A DNA stretch of 64,000 nt from Eunapius fragilis (lineage: Eukaryota; Porifera; Demospongiae; Spongillida; Spongillidae): assembly GCA_963681505.1 (NCBI GenBank), contig OY811972.1, positions 14,649,004 through 14,713,003 of the forward strand. Reading direction: 5' to 3'. The translations under genes were made by a program, and so were the position numbers. The notes under the pieces are model-generated. The model was given only the letters and a program-made list of their open reading frames with translations. It had not been told where the DNA came from and searched no databases. Every line of letters starts with the position of its first letter. Positions within the stretch are counted from its first letter, which is position 1. This document shows positions 35,581-46,663 of this stretch, piece by piece.

Positions 35581-36428
35581 ATTTTCACGTCAACAGGTAT
35601 ATGTACTGGGCTAGTTTACACGGCTCAAACCACAGTACACTTCACATGCGTGTACCATCGCGAAGAAAAAGTATGGGTACAGTTCCATACTATATGTTGT
35701 AAGTTTCTACTGTCTCCTTTTGTTATATGCTTCCAACTGGGGTGCAGAATTTGTCTACGTGGTCCAAAAAGTATGTTGAAGTCGATGCATTTGTCGAAAA
35801 ATGGCCGCTTGTAGGAAGCGGTGGAGAGAAAACTAGGCCATGTGACTTTGGCTACAAAGAGAACAAAGATACTTCATTCATTGTATGGCTTTAAAATGGT
35901 GACAAGTTCAAACATGTTAACATGTAGTGCAAGGTTTCTATTCTACGGTTGTCGGTTGTCAAGGGTGGTTGCTAAGGCATTATGCCACTTTTTCAATATT
36001 TCAAGAGGTATGCCTTTTGTCCACAAATTGTATGGCCGCATAGGGCTGTGAGGAGTTAGTGTTATTGTACATAGTTATTTAACCTCAAATTTGTAAAGCT
36101 CAATATCTGTCAGAAGAAAATTTATATCTCTCTATCTAGCATTTCTTGGACCATTTAAAAGTGATAGGTTTATGCGTGCTTAAATTGGCATGAGATTATC
36201 TCATTCCACTGAAAGTTACAAAGCCCCAAAGTAGCAGTATACGACTCTCATACAATAGTCACCAAACCAGAACACACAACCTCCAGACTGAACAGAAAAA
36301 AAAACTACAAAGGTTCACGTTTGCTTGCGCAGCAGACACCACTCCTAAAATTCACAAGCTTCCCCTCCCCAAATCATCACAATCAGCACACAGAGGGAGA
36401 CTAATTAAGGTATCCTAGGGAAAAAACA

Positions 36429-36556
36429 CAGAGAAGGGTGACCATGAGTGCTCTGCTCTGCTATGATATCACCGCACACACACATGATGATCACTTATGG
36501 TTACCCTATTTACATTTACACTCTCATCCTCAGCGCTCATGGTGACCCTTCTCTGC
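36429..36556. mobile_element. Short inverted-repeat element
   Basis: cagagaagggtgaccatgag at the left and ctcatggtgacccttctctg at the right are almost exact complements about 128 bp apart. No frame. Probably a small MITE. Confidence 0.7.
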
Positions 36557-37011
36557 AATCAAAAAAAATATTTGTGCTTGATAATTGCATTCTTTGCTGG
36601 TTGACTACAGCAATAATTAAATTAAATTCCTCTATCACAGAAGAGCAATACTCTATACGTTACCTCCCTCCACCTTAAGGCAGAAGGAGATGCCTTAAGA
36701 TAGGTAGCACAAATAGATCAACCTCCATAGTCACACCAAATAGGAGGGCACACGATTCAAGATGAAAACAACAAGAAAACAATTTCTATTTTACATGTAC
36801 ACCAAGGCTAAGTTACCAAACAGACTAGCAACATCAAAACTAAATTTACATCCATGTATTTTATTCCACTAGGTACCCTTCCACCCACCAAACATACACA
36901 TGTGGTTCTAAATAAAGTCTCATTGACCCTCACCTTTGAAAATGTTTGACAGTAGTAGTAATATCACAAGCTGAATTTTCAATAATGCACAACTAAGTCT
37001 CCAACCAAGAA

Positions 37012-37150
37012 CAGATGAACAAGCAACCTCCAGACTGAACAGAGGAACGAGTAGTCACCAACAGGATCTAGCAACCTGCAGACTGAACAGAGGAACCAGC
37101 AGTCACCATGGATGTAGCAATACATAGGACTCCAACCACACACATAGTAG
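37012..37150. repeat. Dispersed repeat, copy 2
   Basis: Matches 33281-33400 over agaacagatgaacaagcaac and gaaccagcagtcaccatgga; a 36-bp internal piece (cctgcagactgaacagagga) is repeated once more here. Confidence 0.8.
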
Positions 37151-38168
37151 TACATGTAGGTGATACGGCTTATAAATCACACACACACACACACATGATT
37201 CAGAGAAGCCAGCGTATAAACTATACGTCATCAAATAACCTGCGTACGTTCGTTTAGGGAAACCTCTTTGGCGAAAAGGCCAATAGTAGTAGGTACGGTG
37301 TACAGTCTAGGTGGCATAGCCAGTGGCGGCGGAAGGGGGGGGGGGGGGGGGGGGGGGCTGGAGGGTCTCGAGCCCCCCCCCCCCCCCCCCCCCCAATAAT
37401 GACATAGGGGGGGCTCAGCCCCTCCTAAACAATAACCGGTATAGTACAATTGTTATTCCTTGCCCGCGAGATTGCTCGCGTATACTGTTACCGTTCGCCT
37501 GTGCCCGCGCATTTATATAATGACATCCAGAAAAGTCACCGTAGGCGACCGCTCGATGGGGAAAAGGGGGGCCCCCTCTCAACTAATAATATTCATAGAG
37601 CTAGTTTTCTTGAATCGTATGAGTTTTTTCGTGCATAAATATAATTAGGGCATCGAAAGCTTCCACAATTCGCGCGGCAGGGCACACCTCCCTTCCCCCC
37701 CCCCCCCCCCCCCCCCCCCCCCATTAGGGTGCTTAACAATGTGAAGCGAAGGCTGTCCCGATTGATTGTTAGCTGTATGCCAAATGGCTAACAGTACAGA
37801 TAGATTGTAATGGGTTGGGGAGTTCTTACTCCTCCCGCCCCCGGCAGACAAAAGGAATACTGTGAACAAATGCTCTCTTTGAAGTCATGAATTTAATTAT
37901 CCTCGCTTTTAGAGCCCCCCAATCTTATATACCTTCCGCCGCCGCTGATAGCTAACTCCATAATGGCATGTCCGCGGCACCCTGGCGGACATGGACTAAC
38001 GCCCTAGCTTCAATTCTTCTATGCCAAAGCCAAACACAATGAAGCACAACACCACTTATACGAGCAAATACAACCGCTCTATCTCACCTTGTTCTAAATA
38101 TCATGTCACGTGAGGTCACGCACATAAACGTACGCAGCCAAATTCAAAATGTAACCTTGATGTAGCTT

Positions 38169-38707
38169 CGTCCCCAGGCCGTCAATATTAAAAGTTAGGA
38201 AAAAAGACGGCCTGGTAGGCTGGTACCTATTGCCACTATGTTAGTGCGCATGCGCTGGCCATTACCTGAAAAACACGTAATCGTATACTTACCTTGTAAA
38301 CCATTCCGTAAATCGTTCAGCGCGAAGCAATGGCAAACCATCTTCGGAAGCCACTGGGACATCAGCAACCTTGCTGAGCCTGTTTGCAAGATCTGATGCC
38401 AAAGATTCCCTTGAAAAAAGTGCGACATAATGTGTACGAGACAAAACACTGTCACAAATCCTACAAGACTCTGACATCGTATACGTATACGCGTAGCGCG
38501 TATGAATTTCGTCACGTGTGCGATGTATTTAATAAACAAAACCTTACGTAGCAGAACTGATATGAGTTAGTTTACGGAACGGTTTACAAGGTAAGTATAC
38601 GATTACGTGTTTTTCAGGTAATGGCCAGCGCATGCGCACTAACATAGTGGCAATAGGTACCATGCCGTCTTTTTTCCTAACTTTTAATATTGACGGCCTG
38701 GGGACGA
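38169..38707. mobile_element. Long inverted duplication, about 140-bp arms
   Basis: Arms 38169-38313 and 38570-38707 start and end with CGTCCCCAGGCCGTC and its complement and are nearly identical; the main difference is an 8-bp duplication in the left arm. The centre (about 256 bp) holds the ATG of a zinc-finger-like exon. It could be a DNA element or a local inverted duplication. Confidence 0.85.
38293..38477 (-). CDS. First exon resembling a ZAD-type zinc-binding domain, degenerate
   Basis: ATG at 38477 begins MSESCRICDSVL; the exon ends TTTACAAG|GTAAGT after 61 codons. CxxC near the start, HYVALF and GLPLLRAERFTEW recall a ZAD-like zinc-binding module, but the second Cys pair expected near the end reads LRAER, so both Cys are replaced. 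The exon end and its donor lie in the left arm of the inverted duplication, and a second copy of that donor exists in the right arm on the + strand. No following exon was found. Probably a fragment. Confidence 0.35.
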
Positions 38708-39173
38708 GACTAACCTTGATGATGCCGTCATTGACTGATGTAAAAATTGTACCAATCATGATAAAAGCATCAACTCGCTACATGGTTGTTGGAATTACAT
38801 GATCCAATAGTGATACATCAACAATGATAAGTTGTCGATATCAGTACCGCATCTATGTAGTATCTTCCTCGTGTCAAGAAGAAGATGCCCATGCCTAGGC
38901 ACGTGACCTTGGGGAACTGCCGTCGTACAACCCTCCGTAGAGTGTATCATCTACCCTGTTCGCTTTGGGTACGCGTCTGTGTGGCTGTGCACGCGCGCAC
39001 GTACATGTGCTACTTATATACATAGTGTGAGAGTGATTGGGGACGCACGCGCGTACGCGTACGTAAGTGTACATGGACGGTGTGTGACGGCTAGTATATA
39101 GATTTATGCATGCATGTATGTGTTGCTTGTGCACACGCTATAGTGCCGAGTCCGACCATATCCTTCATTGCGT

Positions 39174-39240
<67 letters not shown>

Positions 39241-39538
39241 ATGTGGTATGGGGATGGGAGAGCTCTGTATATATTCTATCCATATCCAACCGAATTACTT
39301 GAGCCATCAAGATGTAGTACAAAACATGAGAATCAAAAATAAGATGCGATACAAATGTCAAAACAAATATGGGCGAGAATCAGAAGCAAGATGTGATACA
39401 AATATAATAGTAAATATGGGAATCAAAAACAGGATGTGATATATATATATATATATATACATGCATGTAGTATAAAGCCCAGTAGATGTGGTATACAAGT
39501 CACCTTAACACAAGCCTCTATTCTTGAAGTGTCATGTG
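38708..39538. other. Alternating purine-pyrimidine DNA and GT microsatellite
   Basis: At 38990-39070 there are runs such as cgcgcgcacgtacatgtgc and cgcacgcgcgtacgcgtacg, then (GT)n at about 39175-39239 and (TA)n at 39440-39459. No exon seen. Confidence 0.7.
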
Positions 39539-40458
39539 TCAATCAAATGATCTGTTAGCGACAGGAGTATACTCGTAGAGATGGTCAGCATGGTAGATCT
39601 GTTCCAGAACTGCTGGAGACGGAACGCCATTCGGTGGATAATTGCTCTCCAGCCACTTCTCAAAACATTTGTATGTGGACTCTTCCTTAGTTGTTGAAAG
39701 GCGAATAAACGTACGCTGTAAAAAAGTAGGTAGAATACGTCAACATCGATTATTGAACTCACCATAATAGCAACATTTTTTTGTATGTTGCAAGAACCTC
39801 TTTGTTTTGCACTTTCAGTATTGGAGTGAACTTATCAACAAACACTGCAGTAGTATAGCACTTAAATGCCTCACAAGGTCTTTTTCCAAGTAGCTATAAA
39901 AATTAAATCATACCATATGTATACGGTCACATTCGATAAACCATACCCTTCTCCTCTCTTCAGCTCTGAGAGTTGTCAAATAATTGTTGCAAAAAGTGAT
40001 GGCCTTCTTCACTTTATAAACTTCTGCACAGTCCTCCTTTAAGACCCTGTTTATAGACTCCTGCATAAAAATGAAAAAAAAAAATGCATGGCTTCACAAT
40101 ACAAACTGTGCTCAACTCATATGATTTCTTTTGTTGGTTGTCTTGTGAGTGACTTGCAAAATAGTGTTCCCATTTCTGCACATAAATCAGTCTGCAAAAA
40201 ATTATAGTAAATTAGAAATCATGTTTTCAATACACTAGCCTTGTAGCTTGAATCTTCAATACTGAACGCTTTCTTGTTAGAAGTGTTAACTACCTTTACA
40301 AGTTGTTTCAGTTCCTCTTGTATGGAGCACAACATGCCATTCGTTTGAGTCTGCTTCAAATTCATGATCTGTAATTCGTCTTTTAATGCTGGATATAGAG
40401 GATGATTCTCAACGGGCTGCAAAGTTGGACGTTCTCTGCTGGTTAACATCTCCGCCAT
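39539..40458 (-). CDS. Five-exon gene of unknown function
   Basis: ATG at 40458 (MAEMLTSRERPT) starts a helical, coiled-coil-like exon (LKDELQIMNLKQ, LKQLVKVV). Exons 40060-39947, 39893-39798 and 39715-39539 are exact in phase, with strong splice sites, and end at TGA 39539. They encode ESINRVLKEDCAEVYKVKK, LLGKRPCEAFKCYTTAVF and RTFIRLSTTKEESTYKCFEK...ANRSFD. One exon near 40100-40200 (possibly KWEHYFASHSQDNQ) joins them; its borders are unsure. About 230-240 residues. No family recognised. It starts 45 bp from the start of the oppositely oriented Plavaka-like transposase, so it may share its promoter or be its companion frame. Confidence 0.55.
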
Positions 40459-40503
40459 ATTTGCTTGTGCACGTGCGGACAGGACATCCAGGGGTTAAAG
40501 CAG

Positions 40504-43500
40504 TATGGCGTCGCAAGAGAGGTACCATTATACTTGAAGTGTATATTATTATGTAAGTACGGTGAATTCTACTGTGGATGTCTGCAAGGAGAGCTTTCCA
40601 TATAAGTGCCGTTTGGCGAAACATTTCACGACGAAGTCTCACCTAGCGATAATGGCGGCATTGTGTCCAAAGCCTGATCATGAGAATGACGTGGCCTGGT
40701 ATGCGAGTTTCATAACACATGCATGGAAGCTGTATATGTGTGTATGTGTGACTTGCATGTAGGGCGATGCTAATTTGATGTATGTAATCTATTTTTCATT
40801 TGCCAGGGTGAGGATCAAGCTGAAATTGCTTTGGAGCCTGATTCATCAGAATCTCTTGACGAGGAGTCCGCTGACATGGAGTCAGTGGATACGGAGGAGC
40901 TTGTTCAGATGATTTCAACTCCCTCACATGGAAACTTCACTCCGTTTCCGAATAAGGCATTTGCTCTTCTTTTTTTCATAATCCATGGACCCCATCCTAT
41001 TGTAAGTGGTCTCTCTATATTGGTGTAATTATTATTGTCCATGCACCTTTCTTTTAACGTAGGGCACAACGAGTCTAACATTTTTGTGGTTTGTTTTGAA
41101 TGAATGTGGAATTGTTGTGCCAAGCATAAGTGAAGTAAGAGCTTTTAAGTTGCCAGGATTGCAGCTTCCACATAGGGTAAGCATTAAACGATTTATCTTT
41201 TTGATGGTTTTTGCTTCTTTGTAGCATCTTTCATCTGATGGAACACCATTTTATTGTATTTCGCTGGCATCAGTACTGCAACAGTGCATGGGAAACCCTA
41301 CCATAGCATCTTCCATAACTCGTTTTCCTGTTCATGCTGAAGGGTGCTATACATAAGTCATGTTGTAATTTAATTGTGATTGGTGAACACCAACCTACAG
41401 AGAAGTGTTTCATGCTATGTCTTGGAACACTAATTCTCAATTTCAAGCTCCAATGGTGTCTCTCCTTGATGGAACACACGTATATGTGCGTGATACTGTG
41501 TTTATCAGGCATTCCATATTTGGAACCTGCAAAGGCACCATGTTGAAATTCTTTCACAAGGTTTGTTGATAAATCTGCTACTGTACGTACACCTGTTTCT
41601 TGATATCAGGAGGGTTCTAAACAGATATATGCTGGTGGTGCAGTGAGCTGTTACTGAGGTTGGATCAGTTCCAGAATACAACTGACTATATCAGGATTGT
41701 GTCATCCCTGATGATTGCTGCATTTTATACAAAACTGTCACGATCCCGATCTCATGTATTGAATGTGTTGCTGTTCCTCCTGCATCAGTAGTAAAATAGA
41801 GAGGACCACTTGGTTTCCAAAGATTTGATACAGAGGTAGATGTATTTTACTATCCTGATGATTTCATATTGTTTTACACAGGATACAGCTCGCTACTTTG
41901 CCTCACATCCGTGGAAAACAAAAGCAACAGGGAGAAATTGGGGGTGGTGCGAATATACCTCTTTTGTGATGATACCAGTGGCAACAGGACAAAAACGTGG
42001 CATGCCTTTAATTCGTGGTACCTTTTACTTGCGGGACTTCCTCGTCTCGAGAATGCCAAACCTGCATGTTAATTTGCATTTTTTATGTACTTCGGACAAG
42101 GTTTCTCCTGTAGAAATGAGCAAACCAATTGTTGATGAGCTGAGGATGCTAGAACAAGAAGGAATGGAGGCCTACGATGCGTACCTTCAAACTACCGTCT
42201 TGATAGTTTCAGTGCTACTATTCATCATTTGTGACAATCCACGAGCATCAGAGCTGTGCAACCACCTTGGAAGTCGTGCTCTAAAATATTGTCACATCTG
42301 TATGGTAAGTCTTTTTTTTTACTTAATGTTTAGCTTGATATTTGTAATCATGCAGACACACAGGAATGAGACTCCTACTCATATTTGTGAGCTAAGGACA
42401 AGGGAGCAGGCTATGTTATGGATACAGGAAATATGCTCCTGCCTTTCTGAAAGTGCGAAGACTGGGCTACGCAAAGAGTACGGATTGAATGAAAGTCCAA
42501 ATCCACTTCTACATATGATAAGTGATATTTTTAAGTAAGTTGCACCAGAGATAGTATATGTATAATCTCTAGCTTATTCATCTTTACACTTTGTGATGTA
42601 ACTCAGGTACTTGCCTATTGAAGTGCTACACACTCTGCTCCTGGGTCCATGTAAGTATTTGTTGCAAGAATTTATGCCTGCACTCTCAGAACACCAGAAG
42701 CAAGAGATACTCGCCAGGATAGCAGCCTTTAACACATCTGGTTTTGCTGTCAAGATGTATGGTAATGTCTGCCGATACTACCAGTCATTTGTTGGCCGTG
42801 ACTTTAAGGCTTGGTCACAAATGGCAGTCTTTATCTTGGCTCCTTACCTCACTAAAGAGCAGAATGAGGTCTTGTTATGTTATTCTAAGGTAACCACAGG
42901 ATCAGGTGTGCATGCACTCTTTATTCAAGTTAAATTTCTTTTCAAGTGTTTTTAAAAATCGTTTATTGCAATTTTTTTTCACCGTCTCAAAGAGATGAGT
43001 GCCAATCAATTTGCCAGGCCTTTGTCAATAGTGTCAAGCTACACATGCCTCATCTGCTAGAGAAACGAAAGGTTCACTTGTTTCTGCACATAACTGAGTG
43101 CATGAGTCAGTTTGGACCGACATCAGCTTTCAATGCCGAGAGGTACCACTTCAGTATGAATAAAGTAGTATACTATATACGTCTGTATGTTCTACCAGGT
43201 GTGAGTCATTCAATGCAAAAGTGAGAGAGCAAAATATATTTAGTAATCGACGTGCTCCAAACTGTGACATTGCCAACCATTTTGCCAACCTCCAACACAT
43301 GCGCTATATTGCAGATGGAGGTTACTATGGTTTGAATGATGAAAGGTATGTACTATAATAAATAAAATAAAAAGTATAATAAATTTAAATGTGTTTGATT
43401 TCATACAGGTGTGGACAAGCACTTAAAGACCTTTATACATCAGACAGTGTGCAAGAATATTTTAATGGCATATCAAGAAGTGACAGGGCCATATACATGC

Positions 43501-44194
43501 CAGGATCACCACGCTTGGTATGTGATATGTCAAGCATTACAACAAGGTACAAAAGACGTTCATTCACAGGCTTGCCTCAAATCAAAGAAGGTTGCTATTA
43601 AGACACTCATGCTACCAGTAGTTGGGTGTAAACTGGGCACAGTGCACAATCTACTTTCTTTGCCACTACCCTTCGTCATCAACTTGAATGGTTGCAGCCT
43701 CAATACAGAAGTTGTTTGTTATCGTGGTGTGATTTCAAGAACACAGCAGTTGGTGCATACTAAAGATTATGTGGAATTTAATGTGCCATACCAGGTATGC
43801 TGTAATATTTATGTGTGCAGCAAATAATCATTCTGTATGTCCGGCATAGATCTTCAAGTATGGAGTTTTGCTAACTACGTGCAAATCGTCCTCAGAAGAT
43901 GCATTTTGCATGATTCAGGGATTCACATCCTTGAACCATGGTGGCCTGCAGATACTGAACGAGTGGGATTGTCCTATGTTTGAGCTCTCCAAACAAATCT
44001 TCACCACTCAAAGCACCAACATCAGTCGGGCAGTTTCCTTTGTCCACTCTTGTTCACACACCTGCAAATTTGAAGACACAACAGCTGCTACTGTGCTTGT
44101 GGAACGAGAAGAAGTGTCAGCAAAGAGGATAGTCTACAGACATGATGAAACATACTATTATTACTGTTATAATAAATTCTGTATGTGTCCATAA
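40504..44194 (+). pseudogene. Plavaka-like (CACTA-related) transposase gene, decayed
   Basis: A chain of about a dozen exons with clean borders. Parts: FPYKCRLAKHFTTKSHLA (zinc-finger-like); 40807-41001 (acidic, then FPNKAFALLFFIIHGPHPI); LTFLWFVLNECGIVVPS; GEVFHAMSW; LFCDDTSGNRTKTW and LLLAGLPRLENAK (core); NLHFLCTSDKV; SELCNHLGSRALKYCHICM; LHTLLLGPCKYL and YYQSFVGRDFKAW; NAERCESFNAKVREQN; a long last exon ending at 44194. The middle is broken: two in-frame stops and a shift in about 41630-41830, a shift near 41940 and another near 42065. Most exons and splice sites remain good. The family would cut and move DNA; this copy should not make a full protein. Confidence 0.75.
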
Positions 44195-45789
44195 TGTTTA
44201 TTTAACGAAATTTGAATTCAAACCATATTTGGTAATTGTAACCTTTGACATTGTTGATCAATACTGTTACATGCTGTGGAACAGCATGTTATCAAGGTTG
44301 TTACAAGTTGTTATCAGGCTCGGTCAATGACTGACGGTACAGTTATTGGTACAGTTTTGAACATCTTTCATGTTCACGACTGATATCATCTCGTTCTAAC
44401 AACAATGTTATCATGCTTGTACCAAGATCTGTATCAACCTTGTACCAAGGCTCAAGAATTGGCTGTGTACACAGCCAAATTCTATTCCAGAGCACGTGCC
44501 GTCAATCCACACCGCTTGTCTCCACAATGCACTTGATAAACATGGCGTCTTCATCCACATACTGTGGGTCGTCCAGGGCTGGCAGTGGTGCAAACTGAGG
44601 ACACCCGCTAGCTACGTTCATTTCTGATTGGGGGCGCATGAAGGAGGATGGGCCTGAACGTTTGCACGATATGTTTGCGACGGTTGTGGTCTAGCAATAT
44701 AAGCGAAACTTTTTGCTTGAAAGGCCAGGACAAGAGCGCGTCATAATTTGGATATGCGGAAGTACGTTACGTGAAATGATTTGAAAGTACCTACACACGC
44801 AGAGCGCACGTCCAGAAATGGCCTTTTGTAATCGAGTCAAGACATCTTTCAACCGCACATAATTTATTCTGCACAGAAACGACTAAAATTCAACATCGCC
44901 TAACTGGTCCGCGCCGTGTGCTACACCCACCCCTGATACCACTTGATAGTTTTTGTTCCGACATGACAAAATAATCGAATTTTGAGGCTGGTGGCCATAA
45001 AAGTCAGTTTTGAATTCTATCAACTGACAAGAGGATCAAAAACTGAATAAAATTTTTTCTTTGCATCTCCAATATCAAGAAACATTAGCACTGGAATAAG
45101 GAAATTTTTGTACACGCTCTACTGAAAAGTCCCTTAAAACAAGTCGATAATGATAATTGGGACAGAGTCTGAGAAAATGGCACATCACTATATTTATATA
45201 AAATTTATAAAAATGACTCACGTTTGATTCACTATAACATCGAAACGGTAAACGCTATTGACTTCCTATTTTCAACACTTCATACTACACCATTTCTATA
45301 TGATACAGGGGTCTTGCATTAGTTTCGTAACGTCCGATACCCATTGGGGTTCAAATACGCCATAGCTTTCGGCAGAAAAATTCAATTCACTTCAAATTTG
45401 GTACATACGTAGAGGGATCATGTACCTATTAATTTGTCCTGTTCGTAATTACCCGTTACAAAGTTATAGCTTTGCAATGTAGGTACATATTTCCCGCTCG
45501 ATTTACGTCATTCTAGGCCTAAGACAACATGAATATTCAACTCATCCTGTTGATAACCTATAGCCATGCCTACAAGACCCCAGAATAAGTCATATTCAAA
45601 TGTCATTTTTGGTAAAAGGTGTGGTCATGAATTAGGATACTATAAACACTTGGCTTTTTCAAGACAAAAATGGATTCCCCACAAAACATTTCATTTTGTA
45701 CCTCCCTCCCAATGGCTGGAACATATGTTTGTTCAATGACACAACATTTTAGCAAGCTGCTGAATGCTCCCAAGGATATATCAGAACTA
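44195..45789. other. No gene seen
   Basis: AT-rich. AATAAA-like tataataaat lies just inside the end of the upstream gene. A 21-bp palindrome TTGGCTGTGTACACAGCCAA sits near 44460. No credible exon. Confidence 0.5.
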
Positions 45790-46640
45790 GCTGCTAATGA
45801 AATGAAAGATGTATTTGATGGGTGAAGTTTTAATAGATCCTTTGCAGCACTGTGTGATGAACAATAACATTGGACTACTTTTAAATGTAGATTGGTTCAA
45901 GCCATTTAAACATAGTCAGTATAAATTTTCTGCCATAATGATGACGGTTCATAACTTGCCAAGAAGTGAGCGTTTCAAGAGCAAATGGACGATGATATTG
46001 GGTGTGATACCTGGCCCTAAAGAACCAAAAGGCAATATCAACACCTTTCTGAAACCTATAGTTGACGACTTGATACTGGTGTTCCATTACATCCATCAGG
46101 AACAGTTATTAGAGCTGCACTTCTTGGGGTGTCTTGTGATAGCCAGCATTGAGGACGGTTTCTCAAATCTTGGGTCATAAAGCAGATCTTGGGTGCTCCC
46201 ATTGTACTTTCAAGGCTGAAAGAGAACCTTCAACTAGGGGTGCTAGTGGTAAAATGTGCTACTTTACACGTTCAGAAGTTCTAAGCAGCAAGTTAGGTTT
46301 CAAGCTTAAGAGTATCAGAGTGCTCGTTCATTAGTAGATGCTCGAACTATTCAGAAACAAAATAGGGTTCGATATACCGAATTGCTACAACTTGAGTATT
46401 TTGACATCATTCGAATGATGATAACAGATTCCATGCATACATTTCTGTTGGGAATGGTTCATAATGAAGCCAAATTGTGCTTTTCAAGTATGTCAGCAAA
46501 CAATGTCACTGAGTTTCAAAATCACATTGTAAAAAGGTACAAATCAATAGCGACATGCAGGACCCTTCTAGTCACAAGCCATGTAAAAAACTGCATAAAA
46601 ACTAGTTCTATAATTTCAAGGGGTCGCTAGAACACACACA
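45790..46640 (+). pseudogene. EnSpm/CACTA (Tnp2-type) transposase fragment
   Basis: The longest open part reads NNNIGLLLNVDWFKPFKHSQ, NLPRSERFKSK, LGVIPGPKEPKGNINTFLKP, then out of frame LGHKADLGCSHCTFKAE and finally LLQLEYFDIIRMMITDSMHT. This order (VDWFxPFKH, GxIPGPKEP, LGxxAxxGCxxC, DxMHxxFLG) is that of Transposase_21-type proteins. At least two frameshifts and no C-terminus. Confidence 0.8.
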
Positions 46641-46663
46641 CACACACATCTACAGTATGTGCA

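Larger units (their letters stand above)
35581..38168. other. Repeat-rich intergenic region
   Basis: No gene supported. It holds the inverted repeat at 36429-36556, repeat copy 2 at 37012-37150, and facing G and C runs at 37335-37357 and 37373-37394, with another C run at 37697-37722. Confidence 0.5.

Noticed and set aside
35821..36051. A 76-codon + ORF
   Set aside because: No splice context, domain or coding bias; chance length in this composition.
39110..39439. Poly-Cys/Val and poly-Thr/His ORFs
   Set aside because: Translations of the (GT)n microsatellite.
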